Source of the DNA: Paragorgia papillata
Lineage: Eukaryota; Cnidaria; Anthozoa; Scleralcyonacea; Coralliidae
Direction: 5' to 3'
Length of the DNA: 64,000 nt
Assembly: GCA_035771165.1 (NCBI GenBank)
Contig: JAWNZC010000265.1
Span: forward strand, 778,501-842,500
The notes under the pieces are model-generated. The model had not been told where the DNA came from. It did not search any database and saw nothing but the letters and a program-made list of their open reading frames with translations. How positions within the stretch are numbered: position 1 is the stretch's first letter; each line of letters opens with the position of its first letter. Shown one piece after another: positions 40,335 to 51,885 of this stretch. Position numbers and translations under genes: made by a program.

Positions 40335-41937
40335 CAACCTCGTACCCAGGGTCTTACCTCCGCTCCCCCGCCCCCGCCCACCGCTGCGGAAAGACCCTGG
40401 TACACGCTGGTCACGTGCTTCCCAAAATATGGGCAGTACAAAATAAATTTAGTGTGGGTAGGGTGGTACAAAAAACTTTCTCGACTTACCGACCGGAGTA
40501 GTGTTTATACAAAACGGAAAACATCTGGCCAGATGAAATGTCACGACTCACGAAAGGTGCACAACGGCTTGGAGAAACAATCCGAAACGAGATATAATTT
40601 AATAAGAATGCCAAAGCTTCAAAGATCAATATTTTGCTGGCTTTGTAGCGCTGGCGACATGTGTTATTGATGGGGGAATATTCGTTTTAAGCATTCGAAT
40701 CGCGAGGCTTTTAACTGGACATATTCACTTAAATATAATGGCAGTTTTCACGTGTGGTATTCAACAACGTACAGGTGAAACACATACGTATTTTATTGTT
40801 TATATTGAGAGTTTGAAACAGTCTGTGAGGTTTACTGTGCTGCGTTGTTTTGACCAGTTCTCATGCGGACAAAAATATGGTCAGTCATCCACGAACATGA
40901 TAATTGATAAATATATTTGATATAAAATGCCAATTTTCAAGTTCATTTTCAAAAGGTTAGTCGATATCCGTACCTATTATATTTTAAACAATTGGCGAGG
41001 GACTATAATTTAATACGACGTGTTATTATTAATAGTCCGAAAAGCGGCGGGTATTAGGTTGTTGCGTTTAAAACGATCAAAACTAAAAGATACGTAACAA
41101 GTTAACTTGAACGGGGGTTTCTTTATCGGACATGAAGTTTGTGACAGCAAAGAAGCAGAAAAATCGATAAGACTCGCCCGCTTTCTTGAAGTCTACTGAA
41201 AGTACTATTTCTTTAAGTAAACAACACAGCGCATTCAGAAATGCAGACAGATGACAACAAAGGTTCGACATTTCACCTTTGCCTTATTAAATGTGTCTAG
41301 TGTTTTGCTGTAGCATTATAGAATGATCTTGGTTTCAAATATTTTACTATTTTAGTACTGTTTATTTTTGTTTATTTGTCGTACGTTGATTAATACTATT
41401 ATTCGATATTTTAATATACTTTGCCGAATGGAGGAGCGGCAACAGTTTTCGTAGTGGCGTATTCATATTTCATGATCAAGCGACGAAAGATCAAATTTGC
41501 GGAGTAACTGGAGTTTATATAAATAGAAAAATGATAATAAGATATCGATTAATCGACTATATATTGTATAATTTAAGCACCCAGGTTGACGATTATTAAT
41601 CGAATGGGAACATCAAAAACTTTCTTCGTTGTAAACTTAAATAAACACAGCGATTTATTATAAACTAAAAAACAACAGCTGTCAAAACAACTTGTTTCAA
41701 TTTTAAAATCGTATCACCGGTTTAACATTCATTTCAAAATCTAATACCAGAAAACAAAACAAGATATGTATACATGCATTTCTTCGACTATTCCAGCAAG
41801 GTCAAGCATTGATACGCAGGGGACACTCCCACAGTCGAAAATTTTGATAGACGACACGTGACCAGCGTGTACCAGGGTCTTTCCGCAGCGGTGGGCGGGG
41901 GCGGGGGAGCGGAGGCAAGACCCTGGGTACGAGGTTG
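40335..41937. mobile_element. 1.6-kb TIR element with 9-bp target duplication (MULE-like), copy 1
   Basis: CAACCTCGTACCCAGGGTCT opens the element and AGACCCTGGGTACGAGGTTG closes it. The inverted arms run ~84 bp, include a GC-rich block (CCGCCCACCGCTGCGG) and end at GGTCACGTG. GTATTGAAT flanks both ends exactly (40326-40334 and 41938-41946). Nine-base duplications fit Mutator-like elements. The interior is AT-rich and encodes nothing recognisable, so it would depend on a transposase supplied elsewhere. Confidence 0.9.
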
Positions 41938-41946
41938 GTATTGAAT

Positions 41947-42447
41947 GGGTAGTTAGTCTCCAGCCCCTTGATTCTTAGTGAAATATAATTGTCCTAAAAT
42001 GTTTCAGAGCCATACCTATTGTGTTTATTTCGTTACTGACAATTAATCACCGACGGTGATCATGGCTGTCATGTCATATACTCTCATTCGTGTAATTTCA
42101 CAGCGCTGTTTACTCTTATCAACTTCTGAAGCCCCTTTTAAAACGCCTGATTACTCTTTATTTACACAAAATTCGCGGTTACATTTGTAGTATGTATTGG
42201 ATTTTCACAAGAGGATTTCAACGATGCGATTTTCACGACATGACAAGGAACTGAATAATCTAGCTGCTGTAAATGTACGTTATTTGGCAAAGTCCTAACT
42301 TTACAGACCTTGCCGCGGAGAACTGGTATTGGATACAATACAAGCAAAAACGTCAGAAATAAAATGAGTTGCCCGATTGCCAATATTTCGAGTTTGAGCG
42401 TGCCGAAGACTCGCGAAGTTGTTCTTGTCAACACTTGAACACTGAGT
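41947..42447. other. No gene recognised
   Basis: Nothing supported. Frames that cross into the AT microsatellite are artefacts of its two-base period. Confidence 0.5.

Positions 42448-42524
<77 letters not shown>
42448..42524. repeat. (AT)n microsatellite
   Basis: About 38 uninterrupted AT units. It reads as Tyr-Ile repeats in both strands, which is not a protein. Confidence 0.98.
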
Positions 42525-42528
<4 letters not shown>

Positions 42529-43410
42529 GTTGGAAATCGCATAGAAAATCGGCCACTTTCATGGGGCAGTTCGCTGTCCACGTGCGTGCTGGCTCAAGTG
42601 AGTTGTCGGCCGTGTATTGATGACGTTTACACGCAAGATATTCGTTCTACGAATGCGTAGCTAATATGGGTCAGCCCGCATTTCGCGAGCCTCGACAGCG
42701 GCCATTTCCGATCGTGATATATATGATACTTATTGATAGGGACAAGTTTTACCACGGTGTTTTACTAATTTATCTATTACTCAAGATGATTGAAAGCAGA
42801 ATTTGTGAAAGAAGTGCTTCAGATAATCAGGAGCACTACGAAATCACACGATCAAAAGAGATTTCTGTCTGAGGCATTTTATCGTGCTGCGTGCGACAAT
42901 TTACACATGCAATAGTCATTAATATCTCAGTAAGGTCTAGAGACTTGCAATTATGAATGAAGGCTAATGCTATCGATTCATTCCCTGTGACTTTAATAGT
43001 ATCACTGTTCTGTAAACCGTTCTTGTGCGTTGATGAGTCGTTCGATTATACCGCGAATAATCTCGGCGATTTGTGGTTTGGATGCATGAAAAGACCAGCA
43101 AACAATGAATAAATTAGAAATATATGAGTATTATATGAGATCTCATGCTGTTTATTCTTTACGTATGAACGCTGAACCAATGTGTGCGAAACGGCTCGCC
43201 ATTTACACACACGAGTCTCAATCACTTGCATGGGGGTATCTGCTCTTACTTGTAAGAAACGTGTTAAGCCTCCACCGACCAGCATCCTCTCACATCTCAC
43301 TGAAACTGGCCACACTGCCTCACTTATAACGACTTCAAAATCCTTTCCTCTTGCTGTTCAACCTCTGAACTGCTCGTACGTGAAAGCTAGTCTTTTAATC
43401 TCCAAACTTG
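42525..43410. other. No gene recognised
   Basis: Short frames of 60-90 codons only, none with motifs. No repeat partner noticed within the window. Confidence 0.45.
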
Positions 43411-43856
43411 AAGTGCCTATGAAACGAAATTTAAGTCTTATTTGAAAGAACACTTAAAATTATAGTGACATCTTTTGTAGTTTTTCGTTCTTGAGATATT
43501 TTCGTTTGTTTATATGCAAATTAAACATATTGACGTCGTAGACGCATAATGAGCTATCGGAGAAGGTTAGATATCTTTTCTATCAACAAACCAAATTAAT
43601 TTGAATGAAGCATGTAGATGTGTTTCGCCCACAACACTACACATGTGGATCAGCAAGTGATTATTATATTTGATAATAGCAAAGATATATAACTTTTTCG
43701 ATAACTCATTATGCACGTACGACATCAAAATATTTAATTTGCATATCAAACAAACTAAAATATTTCAAGAACGAAGAAGGAAACGAAAAACTGCAAAAGA
43801 TTTTAAGTGTTCTTTCAAATAAGACAAACTTAATTTTCGTTTCATATGCACTTTAA
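43411..43856. mobile_element. 446-bp foldback element
   Basis: Left AGTGCCTATGAAACGAAATT is mirrored by right AATTTTCGTTTCATATGCACTT. The arms are ~150 bp with indels (TGCAAATTAAACATATTGACG against CATCAAAATATTTAATTTGCA). No gene inside. Confidence 0.8.
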
Positions 43857-44119
43857 ACTTTATATAAATGCCGATAATAGCTCCGCCCTTCTTTCCTTAT
43901 TTTGATTTTTCCACTTTACTTCGGCCTTTCTGAACATGTATATGTACTATAATACTCATTTATTTCTAATTTATTCATATTTTACGTAATATTTAAAACA
44001 CGAGCAGGAGTGTTTTATCAGATTTAAAACCACGAGGGCGCAGCCCGAGTGTTTTAGATCTGATAAAACACGTGATGCGAGTGTTTTGAGTGGCTTCAAA
44101 AACGATTCGTTATTGGATG
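43857..44119. other. No gene; TTTTATCAGAT palindromic repeat
   Basis: GTGTTTTATCAGATTTAAAA at 44010 faces TTTAGATCTGATAAAACACG at 44053. Related to the palindrome at 32245-32300. Confidence 0.5.
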
Positions 44120-44207
44120 TTAAGTTCATTAGTATTCTTTATATAAAATTGTATGTTCATTAGTATTCTTTATATAAAATTGTATGTTCATTAGTATTCT
44201 TTCTGAC
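44120..44207 (+). repeat. 31-bp tandem repeat, ~2.7 copies
   Basis: Unit TGTTCATTAGTATTCTTTAT plus ATAAAATTGTA, repeated three times with the last copy partial. Very little divergence between units. Confidence 0.9.
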
Positions 44208-44874
44208 GTCAAGAAGTTTTATCAGGTATAAAACCACGGACATGGTACTGATTTCGTTTGTGTTTTCCTCATGAATTATTAATGATTTTTGAACGTATTT
44301 TATCTCACTCGCGTTGCGCGATGCGACGAAACGCTACTTCTACTCTTTAATAAATATTATTCATATTAATATGACTTTATTTCGTGTTTTATGCTGGGCA
44401 TTAATATTTTTATTACATTTACGTTTTCCGCGTGGTTCCTCATTGGTTACCATAATAAACATATTAAGATAATCCAAGCAACTAGAACGTGTTTTTTTTG
44501 CTAACAACATTACTAATTCTGTCATGCTATGATAACGACATTCAGTAAAGGTGAACTTCAAACATGGATATACGTATTGGTATAACTAAGTAAAGATTTT
44601 GCTTTATCCAGCTTGAGACATCAGATGCATATCAGAAAATTGTCCAACATAGCGGGTGACAATATAGTTGGGTTTTTTTCGCAATTAGCGATGTTGTTGT
44701 TGATAAGAATCGCTTATATATTACTTGGATTAATATTACCAAGTATGTTTATTAATCAGAACATCATAAATTGAAAATTTTGAATCTTGTTGCAATTACT
44801 TTAATGAATAGTTGGCAAGTGAGTTTGCCGTCATATTCGACAGATGTTGCAAAAGCGTTCCTGAGACTACGTTG

Positions 44875-45015
44875 AAGCAGTGAACTCTATATATCCAGTC
44901 AATCAACGAAAAAGTGAGGCAAAAAATGGCGGACATGGGGAATTTGTGGACGTCAGTTTCAGGCCCTACACGGTCATCTTGGATGTCAGTCTTAGTCTTT
45001 TTTCTCGCGGCCATA
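44875..45015 (+). repeat. Repeat 'NGGH', plus copy of an inverted pair
   Basis: AGTGAACTCTATATATCC, GTGAGGCAAAAAATGGCGG and CATCTTGGATGTCAGTCTT recur on the opposite strand at 46805-46970. Both copies hold a ~60-codon frame starting MNSIY, but they differ by indels. A promoter-plus-first-exon origin or a SINE is possible. Confidence 0.6.
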
Positions 45016-45620
45016 ATAATATCACTATAAAATGCATGAAATATATACCAAGACCCATATAAATTCGAAATAAATGTTCTTAACTTGTTTCTGCTTAATT
45101 TCTATTTGTTGATGCTTGCGTCTTTCTGACTTCCGAGTTGAGTTTCAACTACATTTTGACGAGTTCCACTCACGGTCAATTATAACCTCTTTATACTAAA
45201 AATAAGGAAAGGCTGGTAGCTTTCATAGAGAATATCTCAGACGACCCTCATTTAAATCTCCGTAAAATACACAAAAACCGCTCGATGTCGAAAATTGCCG
45301 CGAGTACATTGGTCAAGAAATTGGCTATCCGTTCATTGTTCTCATCTTCTTTGTAGCTCGACTGAAACGTTTATGTACAAACTTGCTTTGGCTTCACAAA
45401 AGCTCTCGTCGTATGCGTTCTACGAACGGCCGGTGTCACCTCAGTTTGTATAAACGTTTCTCGTGCTGCGAAGATGAACGTTTGGGTCGAAAGAGCAATG
45501 AACCGAAAGCCAAGTCCTTAACTAATGTATACTGGCCTACACTGATGGCAATTTTGGCGAGATCGAGCGGTTTTTGCGTATTTTATATGAAGCTTCAAGT
45601 GAGGGCCGTTTGAAATATTA
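45016..45620. other. No gene recognised
   Basis: No repeat or exon could be supported. The 76-codon frame at 45383-45613 has no motif. Confidence 0.45.
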
Positions 45621-45770
45621 GGGCCTGTTTATATGGAGCCGAGTTACCCGGCATTGGCCGGCAAGCCGAGTTGAAAAAAGATGAGTGTTTATGAGACGAG
45701 TTACTCGGCAAAGCCACCCACGCATTATAATGGTTTCACATACCATGAGTAGTTTCCGATTGTCTTCATG

Positions 45771-45949
45771 TCTTCATTTCGACCCTGACGACTCACGTAC
45801 ATGGAAGACAGCCTGTGTTAAGTGTAATTGTGCTCGTAGTCTATTAGTTTCCCCTTCTTGTTTTTTTTAAACCTCGCCCAATTTATTATTTATTTATTTA
45901 TTTAATTATTTATCTATTTATTTATTTATTTATTTATTTATCTATCTAT

Positions 45950-45984
<35 letters not shown>

Positions 45985-46397
45985 CTTACTTATTTACTTT
46001 TTTATTTATTTATTTATTTAATTAATTAATTAATTAATTAATTAATTAATTAATTGTTTATTTATTTATTTTCTTTATTTATTTAAATAATTAATTAATT
46101 CACAGCTTTCTTTTGGTGTGTGTGTGTGTGTGGGGGGGGGGGGGGGTGTGTTAGCGTTCCTTTTCTTTTATCTTTTACTTTAGATTCATTGTTTTTGTAT
46201 TATCTTGTGCATGTGTATTTCCGTTCACTGTTAAACTTGTATGTTGTTGTAATATTTGTAACAAAGGATCCGCAGTAATTGGCTTTAGCTGTTGCGGTAT
46301 TCCTGCCTTGTATTACTTTTGTTGGTACAAATTGTACATATAAAATTAATGATATTATCAGGGCAAAGTTAAATAAAATAAAATAAAATAAAATAAG
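45771..46397 (+). mobile_element. LINE 3' end (same family as 7395-9060)
   Basis: Encodes FHFDPDDSRTWKTACVKCNC and ARSLLVSPSCFF with a stop at 45868-45870, aligned to the C-terminus at 7616 (YNPDDPRSFKTICPNCNN). The 3' UTR shares GTAATTGGC.TTA.CTGTTGCGGT, and an (AAATA)n tail ends at 46395. Strongly 5'-truncated. A TTTA-rich expansion interrupts the UTR. Confidence 0.85.
45880..46095 (+). repeat. (TTTA)n / (TTAA)n microsatellite
   Basis: TTTA units with TCTA and TTAC variants, then a (TTAA)n stretch near 46020-46055. Followed by (GT)n and a G14 run at 46115-46147. Confidence 0.95.
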
Positions 46398-46650
46398 TGG
46401 CGCGTGCGCTGTTGTGACGAATTCAACTCGGCTAGCCGAGTTACCCGGCAAGAGAGTGTTTATATGGGAATATTTTCATCACGGCATGCCGAGATCTCGG
46501 CTGTTTTGCCGGGATCTCGGCTAGCCGGTTACCCGCCTGTCTCATATAAACACTCTGCCGGGATAGCATTGAATTTCTATACATGGCGGGTAACTCGGTT
46601 TGCCGGGTAACTCGGCTAGCCGGGTAACTCGGCTCCATATAAACAGGCGC

Positions 46651-47544
46651 TAAGAGAGCAGAGCTTAAGCAAATACAACGCGAACGTCAAGGACAACGTC
46701 CTTAATACAATATAATTTTCCTCACACAACAAAGAAGATGAATAATTATTAGTCCCAAGAGTATTAAATCTTAACGCCGTTGTTCCGGGTGTACGTTTGG
46801 GCTGGCTGTGGTTCGGCCGCGAGGAAAAGGACGAAGACTGACATCCAAGATGACCGCGTAGGGGCCTAAAACTGACGTCAAAAAATTCCCCATTGCCGCC
46901 ATGTTTTGCCTCACTTTTTTACTGGCAGTCAGCCTTCCAGGTATATATATAGAGTTCACTGCGTTGAAACGGAGAACCGCTAGCCATTAAGAACGCTTAT
47001 ACGATGTCTTTCACTAAAACCAATAAAAAAATTAAACTTTTCTACTTGTGAAGAAATATCGTACAGCAAATGAAAGCCGCGGAAATCTGAAACGTACGAG
47101 ATTTCTTTCTTTCGTTAAGCCGGTTTTCCACTGGGCGACTTTTTTCGCGCGAAGCGACTTTTTCTTTTGTCTCATGAGCTCTGAGCTGTGGAACTAATCA
47201 GAAATCTATTGAATTCGAACAAAAGAAAGTCGCTTCGCGCGAAAAGTACATGAACCATCCTCAGAAACGAAATATATAAGAACATTTTTAGAGCAACTTG
47301 AAAAATTACTGGTTATTTTGCATGAACAAAAACAGAATGGCAAAAAATAATTATAATAATTAATGATATATCGTAAAATACTGATTACTACATGGCCTTG
47401 GGCTCGTACAAATGTTGAAAAACATGCGACTTATAAAGAACGCTGGCTGGCACGGTTAAACGAGATGGCCCGGCCCGGTCCACCCTCTCAATAGGGGTGG
47501 CCACTTAATAGAAATATTACCATGGCAAGGGACAATAGCTGAAT
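46651..47544. other. No gene; includes minus copy of repeat 'NGGH' and a short foldback
   Basis: 46805-46970 is the minus-strand partner of 44875-45015. At 47120-47250 CTTCGCGCGAAG-type words face each other (CGCGCGAAGCGACTTTTTCT against AGTCGCTTCGCGCG). 47265-47330 resembles 34310-34370. No coding sequence supported. Confidence 0.5.
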
Positions 47545-47745
47545 CTTTAATGCATGGTTAAGCTGGATTTCCACAAGGCGTAAAATATCGAGCGCTCGAC
47601 TTTTTTCTTTTGTCTTGTGAGTTTCCATGCGGAACGACGTAGAAATTAAAAAGTCGAGCGGGCGATATTTTTATACGCCTAGTGGAAATCCAGCTTTAGA
47701 GCTTCTCACTCGCGATCAGAAGGTCGGGGGTTGGAGACCCACTTG
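47545..47745 (+). repeat. tRNA-derived SINE interrupted by a MITE
   Basis: GCATGGTTA before the MITE joins GAGCTTCTCACTCGCGATCA and GGGGGTTGGAGACCC after it. The last is a B-box-like sequence. Joined across the MITE the words resemble the anticodon-to-T arm of a tRNA-type SINE head. Confidence 0.5.
47561..47695. mobile_element. 135-bp MITE, AGCTGGATTT family, copy 2
   Basis: AGCTGGATTTCCACAAGGCG and GCCTAGTGGAAATCCAGCT are inverted termini, flanked by TTA at 47558-47560 and 47696-47698. Fits a PIF/Harbinger-type non-autonomous element. Inserted in the SINE head. Confidence 0.8.
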
Positions 47746-47920
47746 GGAACTAAAAAAAGCTCGAAGAACATTTACCTATACAATAGCTTCTGAAGGTCAT
47801 TGAAATAGAAGATGTAGCAGTATTAGAAGCAACATGACCGTCGACATACAGTATAGATAAATATTCTAAAAAACAAACCAAGTACCAAAAGGTTGAATCC
47901 ATGAAGTATCCTGACTTCAC

Positions 47921-48165
47921 TTGCAGAGCCAAAGTATTCTGTTTAACTTCACGAAGAGTCTTAACTAGCTGTTCTCTAGTTCCATTTCTTTCGTTGAATC
48001 GCATGAGCATGTTCAAAGCCTTTGACGTTTCCTCTTCACCAATTTTGGTGTAACGTATATTTTCAATGTCGTGTTGTTTAAATTGCTTTGTCAGAAGGGC
48101 TACGTCCTTCCACAGGTGGGGCATTGCATAGGCTATTCTAACGATCTCGTCGCTTTCAAGTCCAT
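47921..48165 (-). CDS. Death-fold exon (phase-1 start)
   Basis: The acceptor ACAATTTGATAG opens a phase-1 exon. The product contains EIVRIAYAMPHLWKDVALLT, then HDIENIRYTKIG, ALNMLMRFNERNGTREQLV and LREVKQNTLALQV. The pattern (W-k-d-v-a ... ALxMLxxFxxxxGTREQLVxxLRxVxQNxLA) is a Death-fold domain used for adaptor oligomerisation. A donor GTGAAG after 47921 would end the exon in phase 0; otherwise the frame continues ~50 codons to a stop at 47750. It lies on the same strand as the Death-domain exons at 13.2, 59.5 and 60.3 kb. Confidence 0.65.
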
Positions 48166-48438
48166 CTATCAAATTGTAAACAAAATTTAACAACACACCT
48201 ACTGAACAGAATTTTTGGCCCTCACACCTTGATAGAATTGGTGCGTAGAATTAACTGGGTAAACTATGGTATTGATTTTGCAAAGCGAGGAAAACCAGAG
48301 AACCTGGTGAAAAACCATCGAGAAACAGGAGAGAATCGACAACTATACTCCCATGAAGCTAAGTTGGTCACACATCAGAGTACTAACCGCATTCGACCAG
48401 GGTTAACATCAAGCGGTGACAGGCAGGGTGCTAACAGC

Positions 48439-50030
48439 CAACCTCGTACCCAGGGTCTTATCTCCGCTGCTCCGCCCACCGCTGCGAAAAGACCCTGGTC
48501 TGGGCTGGTCACGTGTATCCCATATTCTGGGATATTTTTCAACATTGTCGTTAGGGAGGGGGTAGAGAACTTAGGATTTGTCACCATTGTACGCGGAGAC
48601 TGGTGGAGGCAAGTCGCAAGAGAATCTTAAAATAAACACCATAATATATGCCGACGATAATATAATATACCGACGAAAAAACATTGGCAAAACATTTGGT
48701 TAAAGACCCTCAGACACTTTGCTGTTAGGTAAGGCTAGGAAACGGCAAGGCGCTTCGCAACAGTACAACACTTCACGGAAAAGTTGTCAGTGATTGTGTG
48801 AATATTTTTCCTATATCTTTCTGAACTTCCGACGAACAGCGAATTTGAGGAGATTCTCTTCCTCGAAATGAATGTTTACTTCATCAGTTACGACGCCAAG
48901 CTGTTACGCCCGTCGCCTGCCGTTTGCCCAAAGAGAGAATTTTGCATGTCATCATTATTGTGAATAAATATATGGAAATCTGAAAGTTCTTGTGATTTAA
49001 CATCGCCAAGATCGCTAAAACTCGACATCTATAGCTTTCAACTTTTGTTGAAAGCTATAGATAAGCTAAGGTTAGTGATATATTTTATTATTGTTTTTAA
49101 AAGTGGTTTAAATTTGTAACGCAACAGCGGCAGCAATGCCAACGCAATGTAATATTCATTTTTTAATATAATAATACCGCATGCAATCTTGATCAGAGCT
49201 GAAAATCGATTCCTGTTTGGGAAGTGATGCCGTCATGCTGATCAAGAAAACACTGACCTTTTAACAACATATTAATATCACTAGTCTATATCAATTCCCC
49301 TTGAACTAAAAAAACAAGGTTTTTAATATGAATCGAAGTCGCTCACTAATGAACCTATTGTTGAACGTTGTTTTTATTGCGTTGTTCTTTTATACACTTG
49401 TTGTTTTAAGAATAGATATAATTGCGCCGTGAGTACATAAAGCAGTCAGAATAATAAAAAAGTGCTTAACATGCTATCAAAAATCATTAAATGTTGAATA
49501 ATATAGCAATTCATCACATAACTACTGAGATTTTAAGTATCGAGCAATATTTAGTATACTGTTTACTTCATAAATATACATCAAAGCCCAAGGTGTCAGT
49601 ACATTTCACGATTTTGTTCTAGTCACTTTAACACATTCTTCTACCTTAATCTTATAATACCTAATGTTCGTAATTTACCAATACTCTCATTGTTATTTAG
49701 GTGTAATTTCGTCTGGTAGTTAATTCTGCAACTACAACAGATCTAGAATGCAAACAATCAATTCAAGTGCGGCGCAACAAACATTGTTCTTTGAAAACAG
49801 TTTTAAAACCACACATTGGAAGGTGCTATATATAAATCAACTAATAAAAGAAATTAACATTTCAAACATTGTCTCTGTGTGATTATTCCGCGGTCTTCTT
49901 AGTTCCTACAAAAGTACAAACCCTACCAGCCTACTCCCAGTAAGTCTGCGTGACACGTGACCAGCCCAGACCAGGGTCTTTTCGCAGCGGTGGGCGGAGC
50001 AGCGGAGATAAGACCCTGGGTACGAGGTTG
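48439..50030. mobile_element. 1.6-kb TIR element with 9-bp target duplication (MULE-like), copy 2
   Basis: Same termini as the element at 40335 (CAACCTCGTACCCAGGGTCT and its complement), with ~77-bp arms. GCTAACAGC flanks both ends exactly (48430-48438 and 50031-50039). The interior is AT-rich and does not look like that of copy 1 apart from the arms, so the family groups elements that share ends only. Confidence 0.9.
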
Positions 50031-50073
50031 GCTAACAGCTTGTGTCACCCATGCCTCGCACTTGCACCCAACT

Positions 50074-50155
50074 TGAGTTTCTAGTTCAGTCAGTAATCGG
50101 TACAGCGCTGGACTAGTAAACTGAATGTCGCGGGTTCGAATCCCAGCTACAGTCT
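50074..50155 (+). repeat. tRNA-derived SINE head with intact B box
   Basis: TAGTTCAGTCAG is an A-box-like start, CGCTGGACTAGTAAACTGAATG an anticodon-arm-like middle, and GGGTTCGAATCCC (50131-50143) a perfect B box/T arm. An extra TAATCGG in the D arm and the repeat context argue against a functional tRNA. Confidence 0.6.
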
Positions 50156-50586
50156 TACTCTAACACTTTGTAACACATTATACTTTGTAACATGTTATTG
50201 TTAAAAAAGAATAATTACAAAAGAGAAAGGTACCCCTGCGGTTAGCTGAAGCAGTTCTAGGCAGGAGACACACAAAAATATTAAAATAAATAAAAGATAA
50301 TATTTAACAATTAGACAACGAGCCCGAGTTTTAGTCAATAGTCAATTTCTTTGACTTTTCAAATATTTAGAGTTAATTTGTTTGCCAGAAGCCAATTGCA
50401 GACCTCAATGAGCTCATCATTAACTGTTTTTTTCTCTAAAATGAATATTAGCCTTGTAGGATGAGCACTGCATGCCACAACGTCATATTATAAATTAATA
50501 TTCATAAGGAAAGTAAAAACTATACTGCAGTAGATGCATTTCGCCTTTTTGTCTGAAAGGAGAAATTTTCTTATAATATTTTTAAG
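50156..50586. other. No gene recognised
   Basis: AT-rich; may include the 3' body of the SINE. Nothing else is supported. Confidence 0.45.
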
Positions 50587-50961
50587 ATGGATGTACCTGG
50601 GACATCTACAGAACAAGATTCCACCACACTTCCTTCTTCATCTGTTTCGTTTAAGCGTACTTTCTCTAAAATTAAGGAAAAACAACAAAAGTCAGTAAAG
50701 TGCATGTGTACATTTACTAATTCTGAAGCTCTATCATTTCAAACGCCAACACTATCCTTACCAATTAATTCTTTGAAAGTTTGCATGATGACAAATTGTA
50801 ATAAAAGCATGAATTTGTGGAAACAGCACGTTTGTTCTTTTTTTTTTGCTGAGGTTCTGACCTGTTGCTCTGATGATGGCCTGAGTGAACAGATGAAAAG
50901 CTCAGCAATAGGGACCTTAAGCAAGCTAGGACGACGACGGCAAATAAGTTACGACATTTAA
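50587..50961 (+). CDS. Unrecognised 124-codon ORF
   Basis: ATG frame starting MDVPGTSTEQDSTTLPSSS, a Ser/Thr-rich N-terminus followed by a basic stretch KRTFSKIKEKQQKSVK and several cysteines. Its last third coincides with the hammerhead-like repeat at 50868-50910, which suggests that the frame is partly repeat-derived. It could be a first exon, but no homology is recognised. Confidence 0.25.
   Translation: MDVPGTSTEQDSTTLPSSSVSFKRTFSKIKEKQQKSVKCMCTFTNSEALSFQTPTLSLPINSLKVCMMTNCNKSMNLWKQHVCSFFFAEVLTCCSDDGLSEQMKSSAIGTLSKLGRRRQISYDI
50868..50910 (+). ncRNA. Decayed hammerhead-ribozyme-like repeat
   Basis: CTCTGATGATGGCCTGAGTG followed by AACAGATGAAAAGCTCAGCA. CTGATGA and GAAA are present, but stem II (GGCCTG against CAGATG) is only partly paired. 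It is the same repeat as the minus-strand motif at 26545-26590, where stem II is perfect and the second core is mutated. Confidence 0.35.
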
Positions 50962-51595
50962 AAGAAACCTTGGATCAGGACATCGTATATTGTATGCTTT
51001 ATGAACTTTACAAGACCTTTATGTATTTTGTAAAAGGCAGCCATAGCTTCGACAACATGACGTACGATAGATTAACGCCTATAAGTTGTCTTTAAAACGT
51101 GAAAACGCTTCAGTTGACGTTGTATGTGCAACGAGGACGGTGTTGGGATTACTCTTGGGACTGCAATTTATTCAACGTTCTGTTTTGGTTGAAAAATACT
51201 ATTGTACTTGGGTCGTCGTCGTGACGTTCGCGTTCTGCTTGCTTAGGTCCTTAATAAATATTAGTATAAATTTACAAGTTAATAATGCAAATCCTCGAAT
51301 TTCATTGGCTATTGCAGGAGTTTATAACTGGTGATATAAACCTCTGGGATAAACCAATGAAAGTCATTCTTTTAACGAAATTGACCAATGACAAAATGCG
51401 TAGTGTAGCACGAGCAATGATCATTAGAGCCAGCGGTTGTTCTGTTAAGCAACAATGGCGCCGAAATTATAACGGAGTGGGCAAGTGAAAGAAGAAATTG
51501 AACATTTAGGCGAAGCAAAAAGTTATACAGAAAACAAAAACGGCTACAAAATGGTTAGAATGGAAATATGTATAAATTATTATAGAAAAATCATT
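50962..51595. other. No gene recognised
   Basis: Short frames only (51086-51334, 51285-51488), with no motif; the longer has one hydrophobic segment. Nothing is supported. Confidence 0.45.
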
Positions 51596-51885
51596 CCTGT
51601 CCGAGGGCTTCCCCAGAGGTGAATAACATCGTCTGGCGTTAGCCAGAATAAAATACTAAATACCGATTCGAACAGAAAAGAGTTAGTAAGAGAGAGAGTT
51701 TATAACTCATTCCTGTCCGAGGGCTTCCCCAGAGGTGAATAACATCGTCTGGCGTTAGCCAGAATAAAATACTAAATACCGATTCGAACAGAAAAGAGTT
51801 AGTAAGAGAGAGAGTTTATAACTCATTCATGCCCGAGGGCTTCCCCAGAGGTGAATAACATCGTCTGGCGTGAGGCAGACCGATT
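51596..51885 (+). repeat. 116-bp tandem repeat, ~2.5 copies
   Basis: Units start at 51596, 51712 and 51828 (CCTGTCCGAGGGCTTCCCCA, then CATCGTCTGGCGTTAGCC). The first two are identical over the whole length by eye; the third is diverged and truncated. The unit belongs to the TCTGGCGTTAGCC family seen at 15035 and 35100. Confidence 0.92.

Larger units (their letters stand above)
45621..46650. mobile_element. TIR element (GTTTATATGGAGCCGAG family) carrying a LINE tail
   Basis: GGCCTGTTTATATGGAGCCG at the left and CGGCTCCATATAAACAGGCG at the right are inverted. Subterminal GAGTTACCCGGC words are repeated on both sides. TTA precedes and TAA follows. The LINE 3' fragment lies inside, so the element was entered by retrotransposition. 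Its relatives at 53306-55466 have TGTTTATATGGAGGCGAGCC ends. Confidence 0.8.

Noticed and set aside
42162..42620. 139-codon frame with a long Tyr-Ile run
   Set aside because: Crosses an (AT)n microsatellite; the parts on each side have no motif.
50074..50155. Functional tRNA gene
   Set aside because: Perfect B box, but the D-arm region has extra bases and the context is repeats. Treated as a SINE head.
51596..51885. CRISPR-like array
   Set aside because: Regular 116-bp units without spacers, in a eukaryotic repeat landscape.
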